Below, piece after piece: positions 1-12,888 of a stretch of DNA of 64,000 bases. Origin of the DNA: Sipunculus nudus (taxonomy: Eukaryota > Annelida > Sipuncula > Golfingiida > Sipunculidae); NCBI GenBank assembly GCA_026874595.1, contig CM049309.1, positions 49,884,079-49,948,078 on the forward strand, read 5' to 3'. The notes below the pieces were generated by a model. It saw only the letters and a list, made by a program, of their open reading frames with translations. It was not told the DNA's origin and searched no databases. The position numbers and the translations under genes were made by a program. Every line of letters starts with the position of its first letter. Position 1 is the first letter of the stretch.

Positions 1-1230
1 TTCACAATTTTTTAGTCTTTTCACAATAATCTGGCAGATATGATGTGTCCCTATACATGAGTAGCCATCTTTTATTTAGATGGTTATTATTTTTTTAGTG
101 TTTACATGACATTCTCCAATCTGAAGCTGTCTACTGAGGCTGTTTTTGCAAGTGACCTTGACCGCCATAAGTTGGTCTGATATGTTGTGAAATATAGACT
201 GATTTCTCAAATAATTTAGAAAATTTGGTTTCTCAAATAAGGTGTAATGTAGGTATTTAGGTACCTTGTTGAAAATTAGGTCCCTCAATCTTCTACTCTA
301 CACTATACTTCTTCCCTTTGAAAGTAAATAATAAAGATTCCATTGCAAAAAGCAGGTGGACATGAGGGGATGAAACTGACAACAGGAGGCCCAGTGAAGC
401 AAGGTCTCGAGGTTGTACATCTAATTTGTAAAATTATGAAGAACAATGAAAGAATACTGGATTTTAACCAAAGGTAAAATTTGCATTTTGAAAAATTCAT
501 TTGACATCTATATATTTATAAACATCTCTGCCAAGGGACAGGTGCTATGTTTTTGCCAGCGTTTGTTTGTCTGTTAGCAACATTAGTCAAGTTTTTTTTT
601 ACAGATTTTGATGAAATTTTGGGATAGAGTATTATGTAACATTTAGGAAAAATTGGTTAAATTTTGTAGTCAATCAGGATCCAGGACTTTTTAAAGGAAA
701 AATGCTGCATTTCTGACAGTGCAATATCAGGTTTAATGAGCTGCCTTGGCAGAGGCTTGTGTTCTCTGAGAACTTTAATTTCCAGTTACTGTTGGGCTGT
801 GCAAGTTCCTCTTTGCAATAGAAATAGGGTGAATAATATCACAATCCCAATATCATACAAGTTAAAATCTTTGGATTTGGAAACCTGTATGATTCACAAT
901 TATATATAGGAATCAGGCTATGCAAGGAGTAGAAGGATTCAAATTACAGATTCTAAGTTAAGCTGGCCCAGTTTAAAATATGACCAGACCACTCATGATT
1001 TCAATCCTGAAGTCTGCATCACAGGATTGTTATCTCGACTGGCCTAAATTGAAATTTTAGTATGGGTTGTCCAGTTTTAAACTGGCCAAGACTCTAGTTT
1101 GAGCCTTGACAAACATATATATAATATATATACTGAATGAAACATTCTGTGAGAAAGTGGACAATAAAAATGATAATATAATGATAATACATATGTGCTC
1201 TATTTTTATCCTAGAATATGAGCTGAACCA
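1..1230. other. Intergenic AT-rich DNA, no gene recognised
   Basis: Only short, low-complexity reading frames are present. The stretch from about 820 to 950 (ATCTTTGGATT, then GATTCACAAT and GAATCAGG) resembles about 56,950-57,030 upstream of the third oxidase first exon, so part of it looks like an old copy of that gene's 5' flank. Nothing else was recognised. Confidence 0.5.
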
Positions 1231-1238
1231 AGAAAGTT

Positions 1239-1248
1239 TATATATATA

Positions 1249-1296
<48 letters not shown>

Positions 1297-1309
1297 TATA
1301 TATATATAA
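1239..1309. repeat. (TA)n microsatellite
   Basis: Almost uninterrupted TA dinucleotides with one GTG interruption. It abuts the palindrome that follows. Confidence 0.9.
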
Positions 1310-1377
1310 TTAATGTACGGTTAGTCTGACTTCATCAGTTTGCAAACTGATGAAGTCAAACTAACCGTACATTAATT
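1308..1377. repeat. Near-perfect 35-bp-arm palindrome
   Basis: The two arms meet with no loop at TTTGC|AAA (between 1342 and 1343). They pair over about 35 bp with a single mismatch (GTCTGAC against GTCAAAC). The arms end in AATTAAT beside a TA microsatellite. It could extrude as a hairpin or be a minimal foldback element. Confidence 0.85.
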
Positions 1378-1589
1378 ATTTATAAACACTCCCATATGGT
1401 AGAGCATTATCACTGCGATGCATTGAATTTATGTTAGGTGATATATATATATATATGTATTATGTATGTGTTAAATATTTCATTATATCATGAAACTCCT
1501 TCATATTCAGGTCAAATTGAACTTTTTCCCATATTATGGCTACAAGTACCACTTGTGATGACCTATGTGAACTGAAGTGTTAAGCAGCT

Positions 1590-1760
1590 TGTCTTAAAAC
1601 AGGGTTGCCCAGATCAGTGAACCTGAACAAGTCAGAACTCAATCAGTTTGTACCACTGAATGCAATAGACTTCACTCATTGAGTATATCGATGTGCAGTT
1701 GACAGGTAAGCTCTTTCTCTCTCTTCAGGCTGCACAGAATGCACTGGTTCTGGTTGATAG
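1590..1760 (+). repeat. Relic of the oxidase-gene 5' flank
   Basis: The order of short matches (CAGTGAACCTGAACAAGTC, TTTGTACCACTGA, CTCTTCAGGCTGCA) follows that at about 57,070-57,215 upstream of the third first exon. No first exon follows here. This is read as a decayed duplicate of the gene's upstream region. Confidence 0.45.
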
Positions 1761-1925
1761 CCTAGTCGGTAGGGCCCCCATTTTTAATGAAGCTAATTCA
1801 CACCACAGGCACTTGAATTCCTGTTTAAGATGCAAATGCTGGCTTAAACAGGTAATATGATATACATGTACAACCTTTTGATTAGGCCCTCACTAATTAA
1901 TGTGCTTAATTGGTACTAGTCTATA

Positions 1926-2110
1926 CACAGTGGCTTGAATTGTTATTTGTGGCGGATATTTGGCCCAAAACAAGGTCAATTCAGATTTAAACAGAGAATC
2001 CACGAAGTCCGTTCTGAAGGAAGGCATTGATAGGATATCAGCATATATTGGCGGTTTTAGCCTGCTCTAGGCCAGATTAACACCCACCAATAAAGATTCA
2101 TGTGACTGTG
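1926..2110. mobile_element. Small TIR element (CACAGT...ACTGTG family)
   Basis: A 185-bp block begins CACAGTGGC and ends GTGACTGTG, so its ends are inverted. It is flanked by a partly matching GTCTA sequence on each side. Related copies lie at 14,638-16,193 (carrying a large insertion) and at about 53,840-53,998. It is non-coding. The 7-8-bp target duplication seen at the second copy suggests a hAT-like non-autonomous element. Confidence 0.6.
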
Positions 2111-2119
2111 GTCTAATTA

Positions 2120-4140
2120 TATTTCTTGTTTAAAGTCAACTTCACAAGATGAGAAAAGATTCTGTGAAGGTCTACCAATTAAATACTAGATGCAATGTAG
2201 TTGCAAATGAAGTTGCCGGCCTTGTATTTTTCATGTATACAAGTTACTGACAATAGCATTATTTACTAGTTTAGCACTCAGAATAGGGGAGGGGGCTGTT
2301 TATATAGCTGAGTCAGAAGCGGATCCAGGGGGTGAATTCAGAACCTCCCCCCCCCCCCCCTTATTCCTCTGAAGCGACCTTTTTTTAAGGGTTTCAGTCA
2401 AAATTTTGAGGCCTGGACCCCCCTTTTCTGGACTCGGAGACCTTTTTTTAAGGTTTTTTAATTTGTCCTCCTGGGTTGGACCTAGCCCGACACATGTACA
2501 GACTCCATTTATCTGTGATATGAAGTCCGACCGTCTGGAGGTGAGTTCCCCCTGGGGTACAAGGAGGGACCTGTAACATGAAATACCACTGCTTGTTGTG
2601 TGAAAGAGAAGCAATCTAGCATTCATATATGAAAATAAACTTTTATATGTATCAAATTATATTGATATATCACCTTTATGTGCACCTGTAGATGTTTTTT
2701 ATCCTTTGAACTCCTTGGGATTAGTTGTTGCCAGTGCAACAGGAAACCGCCGGAAAGGAATCCCGTGTAAATTAAGTGGGCAATCTACAGGGGCGTCAAT
2801 ATAGGGGGGATGGGGGTATATATCCCCCCCCCCACTTTTTGGCAAGGGGGGGGGGGGGGGGGGGGGTGGTCAATCTAATCATCCCCCCACTTTTCAGAGA
2901 ATAATATTAGAATATTGCAAATCTAATACTTATAAAAGGAATTTGGTTAGCGTTTGTTCGCAGTGTTCTCTATAACCGCGCTGTGTACAATATTGTGCCA
3001 TACATCATTTTAAAGGTAATTATCCCTGCCGTGACATAGGCGATATAAAAATAAATAACTTCTAATATACATATAATTTTGAGTGATTTTTCCGTTTTTC
3101 TACCGAGTACAGCCGAACTGCCTTCGGCAATCTCCGAAATACGTGCATCGTGGTCACTTAACCTCTAACACTAAGGACTATTGTTCATATGAATAACGCT
3201 TGCTTTCAATGAGGGATTTGACCCACGTGCGTGGTCAGTAAAAGAGAAAAACACATGTTTCTTGCTTTATGAAATGGCGAGTTTAACCCAGGAGGATTAA
3301 TGACAAAACCTTATTCAAGGTCCCAATTTCAGGAACAGGGCTGGGGTGGTGTCGGGGGTTTCAGGCCTCAAAATTTGTCTAATACGATGAAAAAAAAATT
3401 GCGGCGGTTGAAAATGAATACGGACCCTCTGCATTGAGTCTCATTGGGTCCGCTTCTGCTACTTACGAGTTATGCATATTTCTGTTTCTTTCTTTAGGAA
3501 CAGTTTCCTTGCAACGTACATTTAATAAGTCTTTCATGTGTTCCTCACATCAACCTATAATCTTTGTACATCCACCGATAGAATCCAGTCAAATATCATC
3601 GAAAACCTGAATGCCCCCGCGTCTCATTCCGGTTCGCAATGTCAACACCATCACTGGCCAGGTCATCAAGGTAAACACATACCGGGCTATAAATTTCTTG
3701 CCACGAGGACAGAACCACAAAATAAATGTTAAAAATATTGGAGCGACTTCAGGATCACTCACGCAACGTCTCCACCAGGTTATGAGTTTATACTGACGGA
3801 CGGTATGATGTTAAGGATTCATGTAATTTAAAAGTAAGTGGCAAAATTAAGATACAAGCAGCTGTATCTAGAAACGTTTTCTGTTCACAGAAGTGTTGTG
3901 CCTCAGAGAGGTGCGCGAGTTATTCTGCAGTTGTGCCAAAATGTTTATACATATCTTATGGAGACAGTTTCCCACTGAAAACCTATATTTTCTGTTAACT
4001 TTTAGAATAAAAAAAAATGAGCCAACATTTCACATCTCAGTTAATAAATCTCCCTAACCCTGGTAATAAGCCCGGTATACTGGGTCTATCAGCTAGTGAA
4101 ATATATTAATAATAGAATTAAAGACTATGGATCTCTTTAC
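2120..4140. other. Non-coding stretch with C and G homopolymers
   Basis: No supported gene. It contains a poly-C run near 2,347-2,360, a CCCCCC/GGGGG block at about 2,820-2,866 and scattered short repeats. The text around 2,440-2,500 (GGGTTGGACC) recurs near 23,520, so part of it is a dispersed repeat. Confidence 0.5.
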
Positions 4141-4149
4141 TAAACTAGA

Positions 4150-5330
4150 TGTGTCGGAATGACACGAATGCCCCCGCCTTGGGCAAATTAGAAACATTTG
4201 TAAAATTTGGAAAATTTTTTAAGTTCAGGATGTGTCGTATGGTCAAAAGTAGGTCAACAAGGGCAAAATGCAAACTCGATCTGTAACGGGTCATTATCAA
4301 GCAACACACCTAAAATCATGCCAGTATATGCAGGCATTGTGAAAAAAAGTCCATACATGTGCATTTTCCATAAAAATTTCTGTCTTTCATGAAATATTCT
4401 ATGTTTAGGAGCCGTAAAACAATCAAAAGTAGGTCAACCGGGATGAAACGCAAACTCGATCTGTAACTGTCATTATCTGCCCACACAAAAAAATTAGGGT
4501 GGTATCTGCAGGCATTGCGGAAAAAAGTCTGTACATGTGTATCTAGCTGTCATGAATATTTCTATTTTTCATGAAATTTTCTAAGTTTAGGAGCGGTAAA
4601 ACGGTCAAAAGTAGGTCAACCAAGACGATACGTGAACTCGATCTGTAACTGGTCTATATCTGCCCAAACACCAAAAATCAGGCCAATATCTGCAGGCATT
4701 GCGAAAAAAAGTCCGTACATGTGTATTTGTCATGAATATTTCTATTTTTCATGAAAATTTCTAAGTTTAGGAGCCGTAAAACGGTCAAAAGTAGGTCAAC
4801 CGGAACGAAACTCGAACTCGATCTGTAACTAGTCTATATCTGCCAACACACCAAAAATCAGGCCAATATCTGCAGGCACTGCGAAAAAAAGTCCGTACAT
4901 GTGTATTTGTCATGAAATTTCATATTTTTCATGAAATTTTCTATGTTCAGGAGCCGTAAAACAGTCAAAAGTAGGTCAACCACGACGAAACGCAAACTCG
5001 ATCTGTAATTGGTCTATATCTGCTCACACACCAAAAATCAGGCCAATATCTGCAGGCATTGCGAAAAAAAGTCCGTACATGTGTATCTGTCATGAATATT
5101 TCTATTTTTCATGAAATTTTCTAAGTTTAGGAGCGGTAAAACAGTCAAAAGTAGGTCAACCGGGACGAAACGCGAACTCGATCTGTAACTGGTCTATATC
5201 TGCCCACACACCAGAAATCAGGCCAATATCTGCAGGCATTGCGAAAAAAAGTCCGTGCAACTGTTTGATTTCGGAATGACGGAAGGACGGAAGGACGGAA
5301 TGACGGACATGGGTAAAACTATATGCCCCG
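4150..5330 (+). repeat. 180-bp tandem array, about six units
   Basis: The phrase AAAAGTAGGTCAAC recurs at about 4,246, 4,426, 4,606, 4,787, 4,967 and 5,147, a period of 180 bp. Each unit also carries CTCGATCTGTAA, ATCTGCAGGCATTG and TTTTTCATGAAA in the same order. Units differ by scattered substitutions, and the first and last are more diverged or truncated. The array ends in a GGACGGAAGGACGG run. No frame is kept open through it. Confidence 0.9.
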
Positions 5331-5339
5331 GCCACTTTG

Positions 5340-6130
5340 TGGGTTTGACTTCCGGTGTAACATAGAAATGCAACCTCCCAGTGGAAACCCACATACTGCA
5401 TGCAATCATTTCCCGCGAGAATATCACATTAACATGTTCCGTTAATTTAGGTGCTTAAAGTCATCAGTTATTATCTTTGCTCTTTCATCAGTTAATATAT
5501 TGACATTATTAATGTCTTGCTCCATTATTATCTGTGTGAATAAAGTTGTTGAATCATATTTTTTGTTTTGTTCTTATTCTGCAGGGTTCTTGCGCCTTTT
5601 CAATTTTAAAAAGTAAGACCTGTTTCAGAGTTTGTAAGACTTTTTTCAAGAAAAATAAGACAATTTTCGCATGGTTATTAGAAACCTTATATATATAGGT
5701 CTTAATTACATCTTCTGTACACCAACTCGCACACATATTTATTTCAACTTCCAGTTTGAAGCACGTGTCCAAATATACCTATCACACTTTCAAACACCTT
5801 TTATTGGTACGAGCCCTGCCATCCTTGTGTGCCTAATTCAAGCAAAATAATTATCTTTTTAAATGCTATCAATATTCATACATAAATATACATGAACCTG
5901 CTTAGAAAACATGAAACTGAAAAAAAGGATGCTCGAGTGAGCAAAATCAAAAATAAAATTCTCAATTGTTCATCTTCGATACACCATATCCTAAAACTGG
6001 CAAAAACTGGACTGTAAAAATGAAGCCATTTTCCCTCCCTCCATGGATGTTATTATGAACTAAAGGAGTTTTTTTTTTTTCTGATGATCATATATGCACT
6101 AACTATTATACTAGAACAAAATCTTCCTCA
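5340..6130. other. Intergenic, no gene recognised
   Basis: AT-rich sequence with only short frames. No domain, RNA gene or repeat boundary was recognised before the repeat element that starts near 6,135. Confidence 0.5.
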
Positions 6131-6488
6131 TCAAGATAAACTAGTGGCCCATGGGCCATGACACTCAGCTGAATTCAAGGAATGTTGAACAAAGAGCAAA
6201 ATGAATGCCAGAGTGCAAACAAATCATGAATTTTGTGAGGAGTCCTTAGAAATGGGTTTCAGTGGGCTTTTGAAGAGATGACAACTTCATATGAAGGTCT
6301 CATGAATAGAAAAAAAATGCGTAAAAATTTGAAAAAAATTCAGGTAGTGCCACCAGTCTGCAGGAACTGATGAAACACTTCATGATCAATATATATCCAA
6401 AGAATCATGGCTATCAAGGCATTAGTTATTCAGATACTGGAGCTTTTGTTTGCATCAAATTTTTAATTATTCTTGGTGGTATATATAT

Positions 6489-8188
6489 TAGTGGTGGGAG
6501 TCGTTTCCTTTTTCATAATTGATCATCAGTTTGAGCAAACCGATTATTAATCGGTTAAAAAAATATAAAGAAATATGCAATTATCTGTGAAACTGTACTT
6601 CATTTAACCAAGCCCGCATGTCTGAACAATTCTACCTTAGGAATATGAGATCTGCCTTTTTAATTTTCCTTTAAATACTAAGTTATGCTATTCCAAGTAT
6701 TTTAATTAATTATAATAATCAAGAATTAAACCACAATTTATTTAGTTCTCCGTTCTTGCATCTACTGTGTCATGCTAAGTTACATACAAAAGTTATTTGG
6801 GAACACATACTCATTATATGAAGTGTGAAATAATGTAAAACAAGGGACCTATGGGTCACTGTGCTCAGCTGACGTTAACCTTGAAGGTAAAAATCTAAAA
6901 TAATATCTAATGGAGATAAAGTGTAAGAGGAAGAGGTAATAAAGGCCATGGTTGGTTTATATGATTGGTTTGTATTGATGAGCAAGAAATTGTTGCAAAA
7001 AATATTTTGTGACCTGACCATGTGTTTCCTAATTTTGAAACTAAAGCATGTGAGCAGTTTGTGAACAAATGATCTGTACTATTACCATGATCATTAGTTG
7101 GTTTTTCGATTAACTGTTGACATTTCAGTAGTTTACACATTTGTTCAATTGAATCTATTTTTTTTTGTAAAATATATATTATTAAATATATGAGAATAAC
7201 TGTACACCTGTCACAGCAGGGGATCTCCCCCAGTGACTGTAACAAATCAGAAACCCTGGCATAGCTGACTTCCAGTGACCTGGAGTGGGACCCTGCATCT
7301 GTAATCAAAGCAAGTGACTACAGAAAAAATCAATAACTAGCTTAATTTTCAAGCTTTTATTTTCAAATTTCAGATTTAGAAAAACTAAATATTTATGATT
7401 ACATGCTGTGAAAATTAAATCAATGGTGCTTACAGGAAAAAAACGTGCCATGGTCAAAGTTGGGCAAAATTTAAGGTACTGATTTTTTTATGCTAATAAC
7501 TTAAAAAAATTAAAAATTCAGATCTAATTTTGGGTAAACAATTGAATCTTAATTAAACATAGTTATATACTTGATAAAATAGACTCTAGTTTCAAAATTT
7601 TTCATGTTAAGTGAGTTATTATTTTTCCTGATTTTTTACAAAGTCCATTATGTTTGGGCCCATAACTTAAAGAATTTATACTTTACAGACTTAATTTCTG
7701 GCATGTACATAGGAACTGTATAGAGGAATATTTATGGTAAATATGAAGAAAAACAGATGAGTGGTTTTGATATTAGGCAGTCCTGAAGTGTTAAAATAGA
7801 ATTTTAATAAAAAATTGAGGTTTTTCCTTAATTTCTCAAAGGAACGAAGTCACAAAGACCCAGTTTTCGGCTTGGTAGGAGATCTTGGGGACATCTAACA
7901 TTATGCTGAATTTGGGATTCCTAGGTCCTACGGTTTCAAAACGTGCCACATCTACGGACGGACAGACGGACGGACGACGGACAATGGACCACGACTATAG
8001 CTCAGATGACTTATAGTCAGCTGAGCTAAAAATGAATCACTCTCGTTTCTAACATAAAAGGCATTCTGGAAAAAAAAACCAAGTCATGCTTATGATGTAA
8101 TCGATAGTTGCCTTTGGTAATTGAGCGCTTGAAAGTGGCAGCAAACTGACTGACTTTTGATAAAACTCGATGATCGGCCCATCATTGA
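6489..8188. mobile_element. hAT-like element, interrupted
   Basis: The left end TAGTGGTGGGAGTCG and the right end GATCGGCCCATCATTGA match, in inverse orientation, the two ends of the clean hAT-like element at 29,005-29,915. Internal blocks also match (CAATTATCTGTGAAACTGTA; TAATCGATAGTTGCCTTT). It sits in an AT dinucleotide stretch, so an 8-bp target duplication of alternating A/T is likely but not diagnostic. A CAGCTGAG-family element is inserted inside it. No transposase frame survives. Confidence 0.65.
6837..8031 (+). mobile_element. CAGCTGAG-family element nested in the hAT-like element
   Basis: It starts at about CAAGGGACCTATGGGTCACT followed by GTGCTCAGCTGA. It ends at ACGACTATAGCTCAGATGAC followed by TTATAGTCAGCTGAGCTAAAAA. 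The inner part, from about 7,400, is duplicated at 9,650 and 10,320. Just before the end it has a GGACGGACAGACGGACGG-like tract. It is non-coding. Confidence 0.7.
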
Positions 8189-8365
8189 TATATATATAGC
8201 TCTATAGCTCGGAGAATATAGGTAACAGAGACCTAATTTTCAGGATTCTAAGGAGATTTTTCATTAGTCTCCCTTGATGTCAAGTATGAAGATTCTAGGT
8301 TCAGCAGTGACGGTTAGTGCCATGTTAACAGATGACTTCTTCATTTGAAGGTCTCATAAATAGAG

Positions 8366-10957
8366 AAACAAGGGACCCATGGGTCATGGCGCTCAGCTGT
8401 TATACATGAAAAATAAATATGATTTGGAAATGAGGCACATGCTGGTTTTGTGTGGTAATAAATAAAAGCTTTATTATGAGTTGTTGGTGTTTAGCTTATG
8501 TATGATTTTGATAGTATCTTTGGAGACAGGAAAGAGGATTGATTTCATTTATTTTATTGACAAATGGAGTCACACAGATTCTGACTTGGCCATATAATTG
8601 ATAATATAATATAAGAGTAACTATTCATTAAAATTTAATAACAAATGTTGTGCCAAATATAATTTTTATTAAAAATAATAAGAAAATCATGATTTTTTAA
8701 AAATAAAATATAACTGATATGATTATTAAAATAATATTATAGAATATATTCATGAATGTATTCATGAATACATTTTGAAAGTATTTGCACTGGTATTCAA
8801 ATACTTTCATTTTTACCTGAATTCCCATTCTTGTGCGAGAAATTTTATAATGATTCATATTCGTATTCAAATACATTTGCAAAGTATTTGCATCATGTCT
8901 GGTATTTATTCAGTTTTAGCCAATCAATGATGTTGAGAATACAAAATTCACAAATTTAAATAATAATCATAAGTACCTGGTTTTATGACTTTTATTTATA
9001 TTAAAAAATAAATGTAATATATTCACTTTAGACTACTTTCATATCAATCAACTCATTAGACACAGTAGGAATCTAGATTAATATTATCAATTGCATCTTT
9101 GTCTATCATTAATTTCCTTCATATGATCCCTAATGATTGGTAATGAATAATATGATTTATTTTTATTATCATTAAAAAACTGAACTGAAAAATACCATAG
9201 GTGACTGCATGCTGTTATTTGGAATGCTTGACATTCTATCCATCCATACAAGATTCTTACATCATCAGTAACTGCAAGGTAATTTCCTGTTACTCATCAA
9301 CTAACAAATTCCTTTTCTATTAAATTTTCTTTAATTTGTTATTAAAACCAATAAAAATTTATTAATTTATAGTTTCTTGTTATGTTGTTGGTCAAAACAA
9401 CTACTAGATAAGTTGGGTTGGACACCTGGATCAACTATGGCTGGCCATAAGCTGCCTGGCTGCCCCAGTGTATGCCTCCCTCAAGCATGCATAATTTGCT
9501 GAAAGGTCAATAAGGTCAACATACAGGTGACTGAAGAGGGGCTTGGGACAGCCTGGTTTTGACATGGTCTCATAAAAAAATTAATAAAAACTACAATTTT
9601 TGGCCATTTTCTTTCAGCTTTCTAAACTAAAAAGCTGAAATCCTTTTGTATGCATGATATGAAAATTATATCAACAGTGCTCACAGGAAACAAATGTGCC
9701 ATGGTCAAATTGGGGCAAAATTTAAGGTACTAATTTTATATTTATACTAATAACTTATAAAATTTCAAAAATTCAGAACTAATTTTGGGTATTCAATTGA
9801 ATCTTGATTAAATAATGTTACATCCCTGACAAAAAATCTCTAGCTTCAGCAATCCTCTTGTTAAAGGAGTAAATATATTTCCTGATGTTTTACAAAGTGC
9901 ATTATGTTTGGGCCCATAACTTAAAACAATTATGCAATACTGACATCATTTCTAGCATGTGCATAGGGAATGTATAGAAAAATATGTATATTATATATGA
10001 TCAAAGTCAGATCAGTGGTTTTGATATTAGGCAGTCTTAAATTGTAACAATGGGTTTTTAATGGAAAAATGAAGTTTTTCATTAATATCTAAAAGGAATT
10101 AAGCCCTAGTGACCAAATTCATGGCATGGTAGGGTATTTTGAAGAATTCTAACTGTATGCCAAATTTTAGGAACTGAGAGCTGAAGCTGGGGAGCTTAGC
10201 TCTAGCAAACTGCAAAACACTAGCTTGATGAAAATAATATGTGACATGGTGCTTGAAAACTTAAATAAAATCTACAGGTTTTGATCAACTGATTTCAAAT
10301 TTTTTGTGTTAACAGATGAAATGCTAACAAAAACATGCTGTGAAAATTAAATCCACAGCAGTTACAGGAAAAAATGTGCCATGGTCAAAGTTGGGCAAAG
10401 TTTAAGGTACCAATTTTTTATTTTTCCTAATATTTTAAAAAATTTTAAAGATTTTAATCTAATTTTGGGTATACAATTTAATTTTTATTAATTAAAGTTA
10501 TATTACTGAAAAAAAGTCCTTAGCTTTAACATGTTTTGTGTTAAGTGATCAATATCTTTCCTGATTTTTTATAAAATGCATTATGTTTGGGCACATAACT
10601 TTTACAAATTATATAATACAGACCTAAATTCTGGCATGTACATAGGAACATATGGTAAATATGAGGAAAAACAGATGAGTGGTTTTGATATTAGGCAGTC
10701 CTGAAGTGTGAAAATAGGTTTTTAATGAAAAATTGAGGTTTTTCCTAAATTTCTCAAAGGATCAAAGTCGCAAAGACCCAGTTTTCGGCTTGGTAGGAGA
10801 TCTTTGGGACATCTAACATTATGCCCAATTTTGGATTCCTATGTCTTACGGTTTCAAAACGTGCAAGTTTAATGGACGGACGGAGGGACTGACGGACAGC
10901 CGACGGACAAAGGACCACGACTATAGCTCAGATGACTTATAGTCAGCTGAGCTAAAA
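8366..10957 (+). mobile_element. Second nested CAGCTGAG-family element
   Basis: It starts at ACAAGGGACCCATGGGTCAT and ends at the same GTCAGCTGAGCTAAAAA terminus as the copy at 6,837-8,031. An internal module of about 650 bp (CTGTGAAAATTAAATC, then CCATGGTCAAAGTTGGGC) is present twice, near 9,650-10,190 and 10,320-10,957. The target site at about 6,300 is unoccupied in the related sequence ATAGAAAAAAAATGCG, which supports a real insertion. Confidence 0.65.
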
Positions 10958-11169
10958 ATGCCTAAATAATTGAAAAAAATACAGGTGGCACCACCAGTGT
11001 ACAGGAACTGATGAAACACTCCATGATCAATATGCATGCTAAGTATGATGGTCATCAGTGCATTAGTTATTCAGATACTGGAATTTTTGTATCACATTTT
11101 TTACTAGAAAACATGTGCCAGGCGACATGTGTATCAGCTGAAGTCAGAGTGGTACAGCTGCAGTGAGGG

Positions 11170-12200
11170 ATTGAGTGGTATGTCACACCACTCCTGAATA
11201 TTGTCCACTAAAACTCTGAGAAAAGGGCATTAATTTAATCAACAAAAACACCTGGCACCACCTGTTTGGTTTATGAGAAAACTCTCCAAAACGGATTGAC
11301 ATACCAAATTTCAGACCAATACCTTGAACCATTCCTAAGATATGAGCAATTTTAACCCAAAGCAAATGTACAGATGGACCACAGGAAAACAAATGCAGAT
11401 GCCGCCTCCAGTCTTAAGTACAACAAGGAGGAGTCCAAGATATATGGATATGCTCAATTTCAGGCCAATATGGCACACCAATCCTAAGAAAAGATCAGTA
11501 ATTTATTCTACGGAAACGGGAAGGTAAGTGGTGCCATCTATCTGGTTTACAAGAAAATTTTCCAAGATGGATGGACATGCCAAATTTCAAACCAATACCT
11601 TGAACCACTTCAGAGATATGAGCAAGTTCTACACAAAGCACACGTACAGATGGACACCACCGGAAAATTATTGCAGATGGCACCACAGGTTTTGAGTACA
11701 AGATGGAGGAGTCCATGGTCCAAGGATATGCACAATTTCAGGCCAAAATGGCAAATCACTCCTTAGAAAAGGGCATTAATTTATTCTACAAAAATGGGAA
11801 GGTAGGTGGCACCACCTGTCTGGTTACGAGAAAACTTTCCAAGATGGATGGACATGCCAAATTTCAGACCAATACCTTGAACCATTCCTGAGGTATGAGC
11901 AATTTTTACCAAAAGCAAATATACGGATGGACGCCATGTGAAAATTATTGCAGATGGCACCACCAGTCTTTTTTACGAGATGGAGGTGTCGTTGATCTAT
12001 GACGTGCACAATTTCAACCCAATACATTGATGAACCACTAAGAAGAACAGATGGCAAATGCACAGATGAATGCTACGCAAAAAGTATTTTAGGTGGCGCC
12101 ATCAGTCGTGATTACAAGATGGAGAGATCCAAGATCTATGGACATGCAAACTTTCACCTCAATACATTGAGCCACTCCTGAGATATCGGCTGTTATCTAA
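11170..12200 (+). repeat. About 277-bp internal tandem repeats
   Basis: The phrase CAAATTTCA(G/A)ACCAATACC recurs at about 11,304, 11,581 and 11,858, so units of about 277 bp lie in tandem within the long element. A reverse-strand set of the same units occupies about 17,340-17,940. The short frames here are by-products of the repeat. Confidence 0.75.
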
Positions 12201-12888
12201 AAGACACCCAGATTCAGACTGCACAGAAAGGATTGCAGGTGGTGCCACCTGTCTTTGTTATGCACAACTATATAGATGAGGGAACAACTATGCCTGTGTT
12301 ACGGAAAGATCGGTCCAAGGGTCCCAGAGGAGTTCTCTACGGAAACGAACACAGCTTTTGTATCACATTTTAAATTATTTTATGGGTATTTACAGAGGCT
12401 TTTGTATCAATTTTTTAATATTTCTGTGGGGTACTTTCAGGACCCATAATTCAGAGAATATGGGTAACAGAGACTTAATTTCAGGTTTCCAAGGAGATTT
12501 TTTATGGACCTCCCAGGAATTCAAGTGAGAAGATTCCAGGTCCAGCGGTTACGATTTGTGCCCTGTTAACGTACGGCCAGATGGAGGGACGCCGGACAAA
12601 GGGTGATCGCTATAGCTCAGATGACTTTCAGTCAGCTGATCTAAAAATAAATTGTCAATCATGCTATGAGAAGCTATAAAGCATTTTCTAGTGATTATAT
12701 ATGCGCAATTAATACCAGAAATAAATAATCCCAATCACTATCTAATCACTTTGATCTCATTAATGACGGTCGTCTGCAAGGCTTTTAACTTTAATCTTAT
12801 TAATGACCGCCGACGGTTTAATCCCTCTGTCCGAATAACCGGGCTTAATAGGCCACGATCCTAGTCCCCCGTCGCACGAGGCAAGTCC

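Larger units (their letters stand above)
6135..12651 (+). mobile_element. Long CAGCTGAG-family element with nested insertions
   Basis: The element starts at CTAGTGGCCCATGGGCCATG and ends at about 12,651 with GCTCAGATGACTTTCAGTCA, then GCTGATCTAAAAAT. Its own sequence is split into 6,135-6,488, 8,189-8,365 and 10,958-12,651 by a hAT-like element and a second CAGCTGAG-family element. A reverse-strand copy at about 16,400-18,745 reads across the first junction without the hAT-like insert. That supports the nesting order. No intact transposase was seen, so it is non-autonomous. The superfamily is not certain. Confidence 0.65.
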
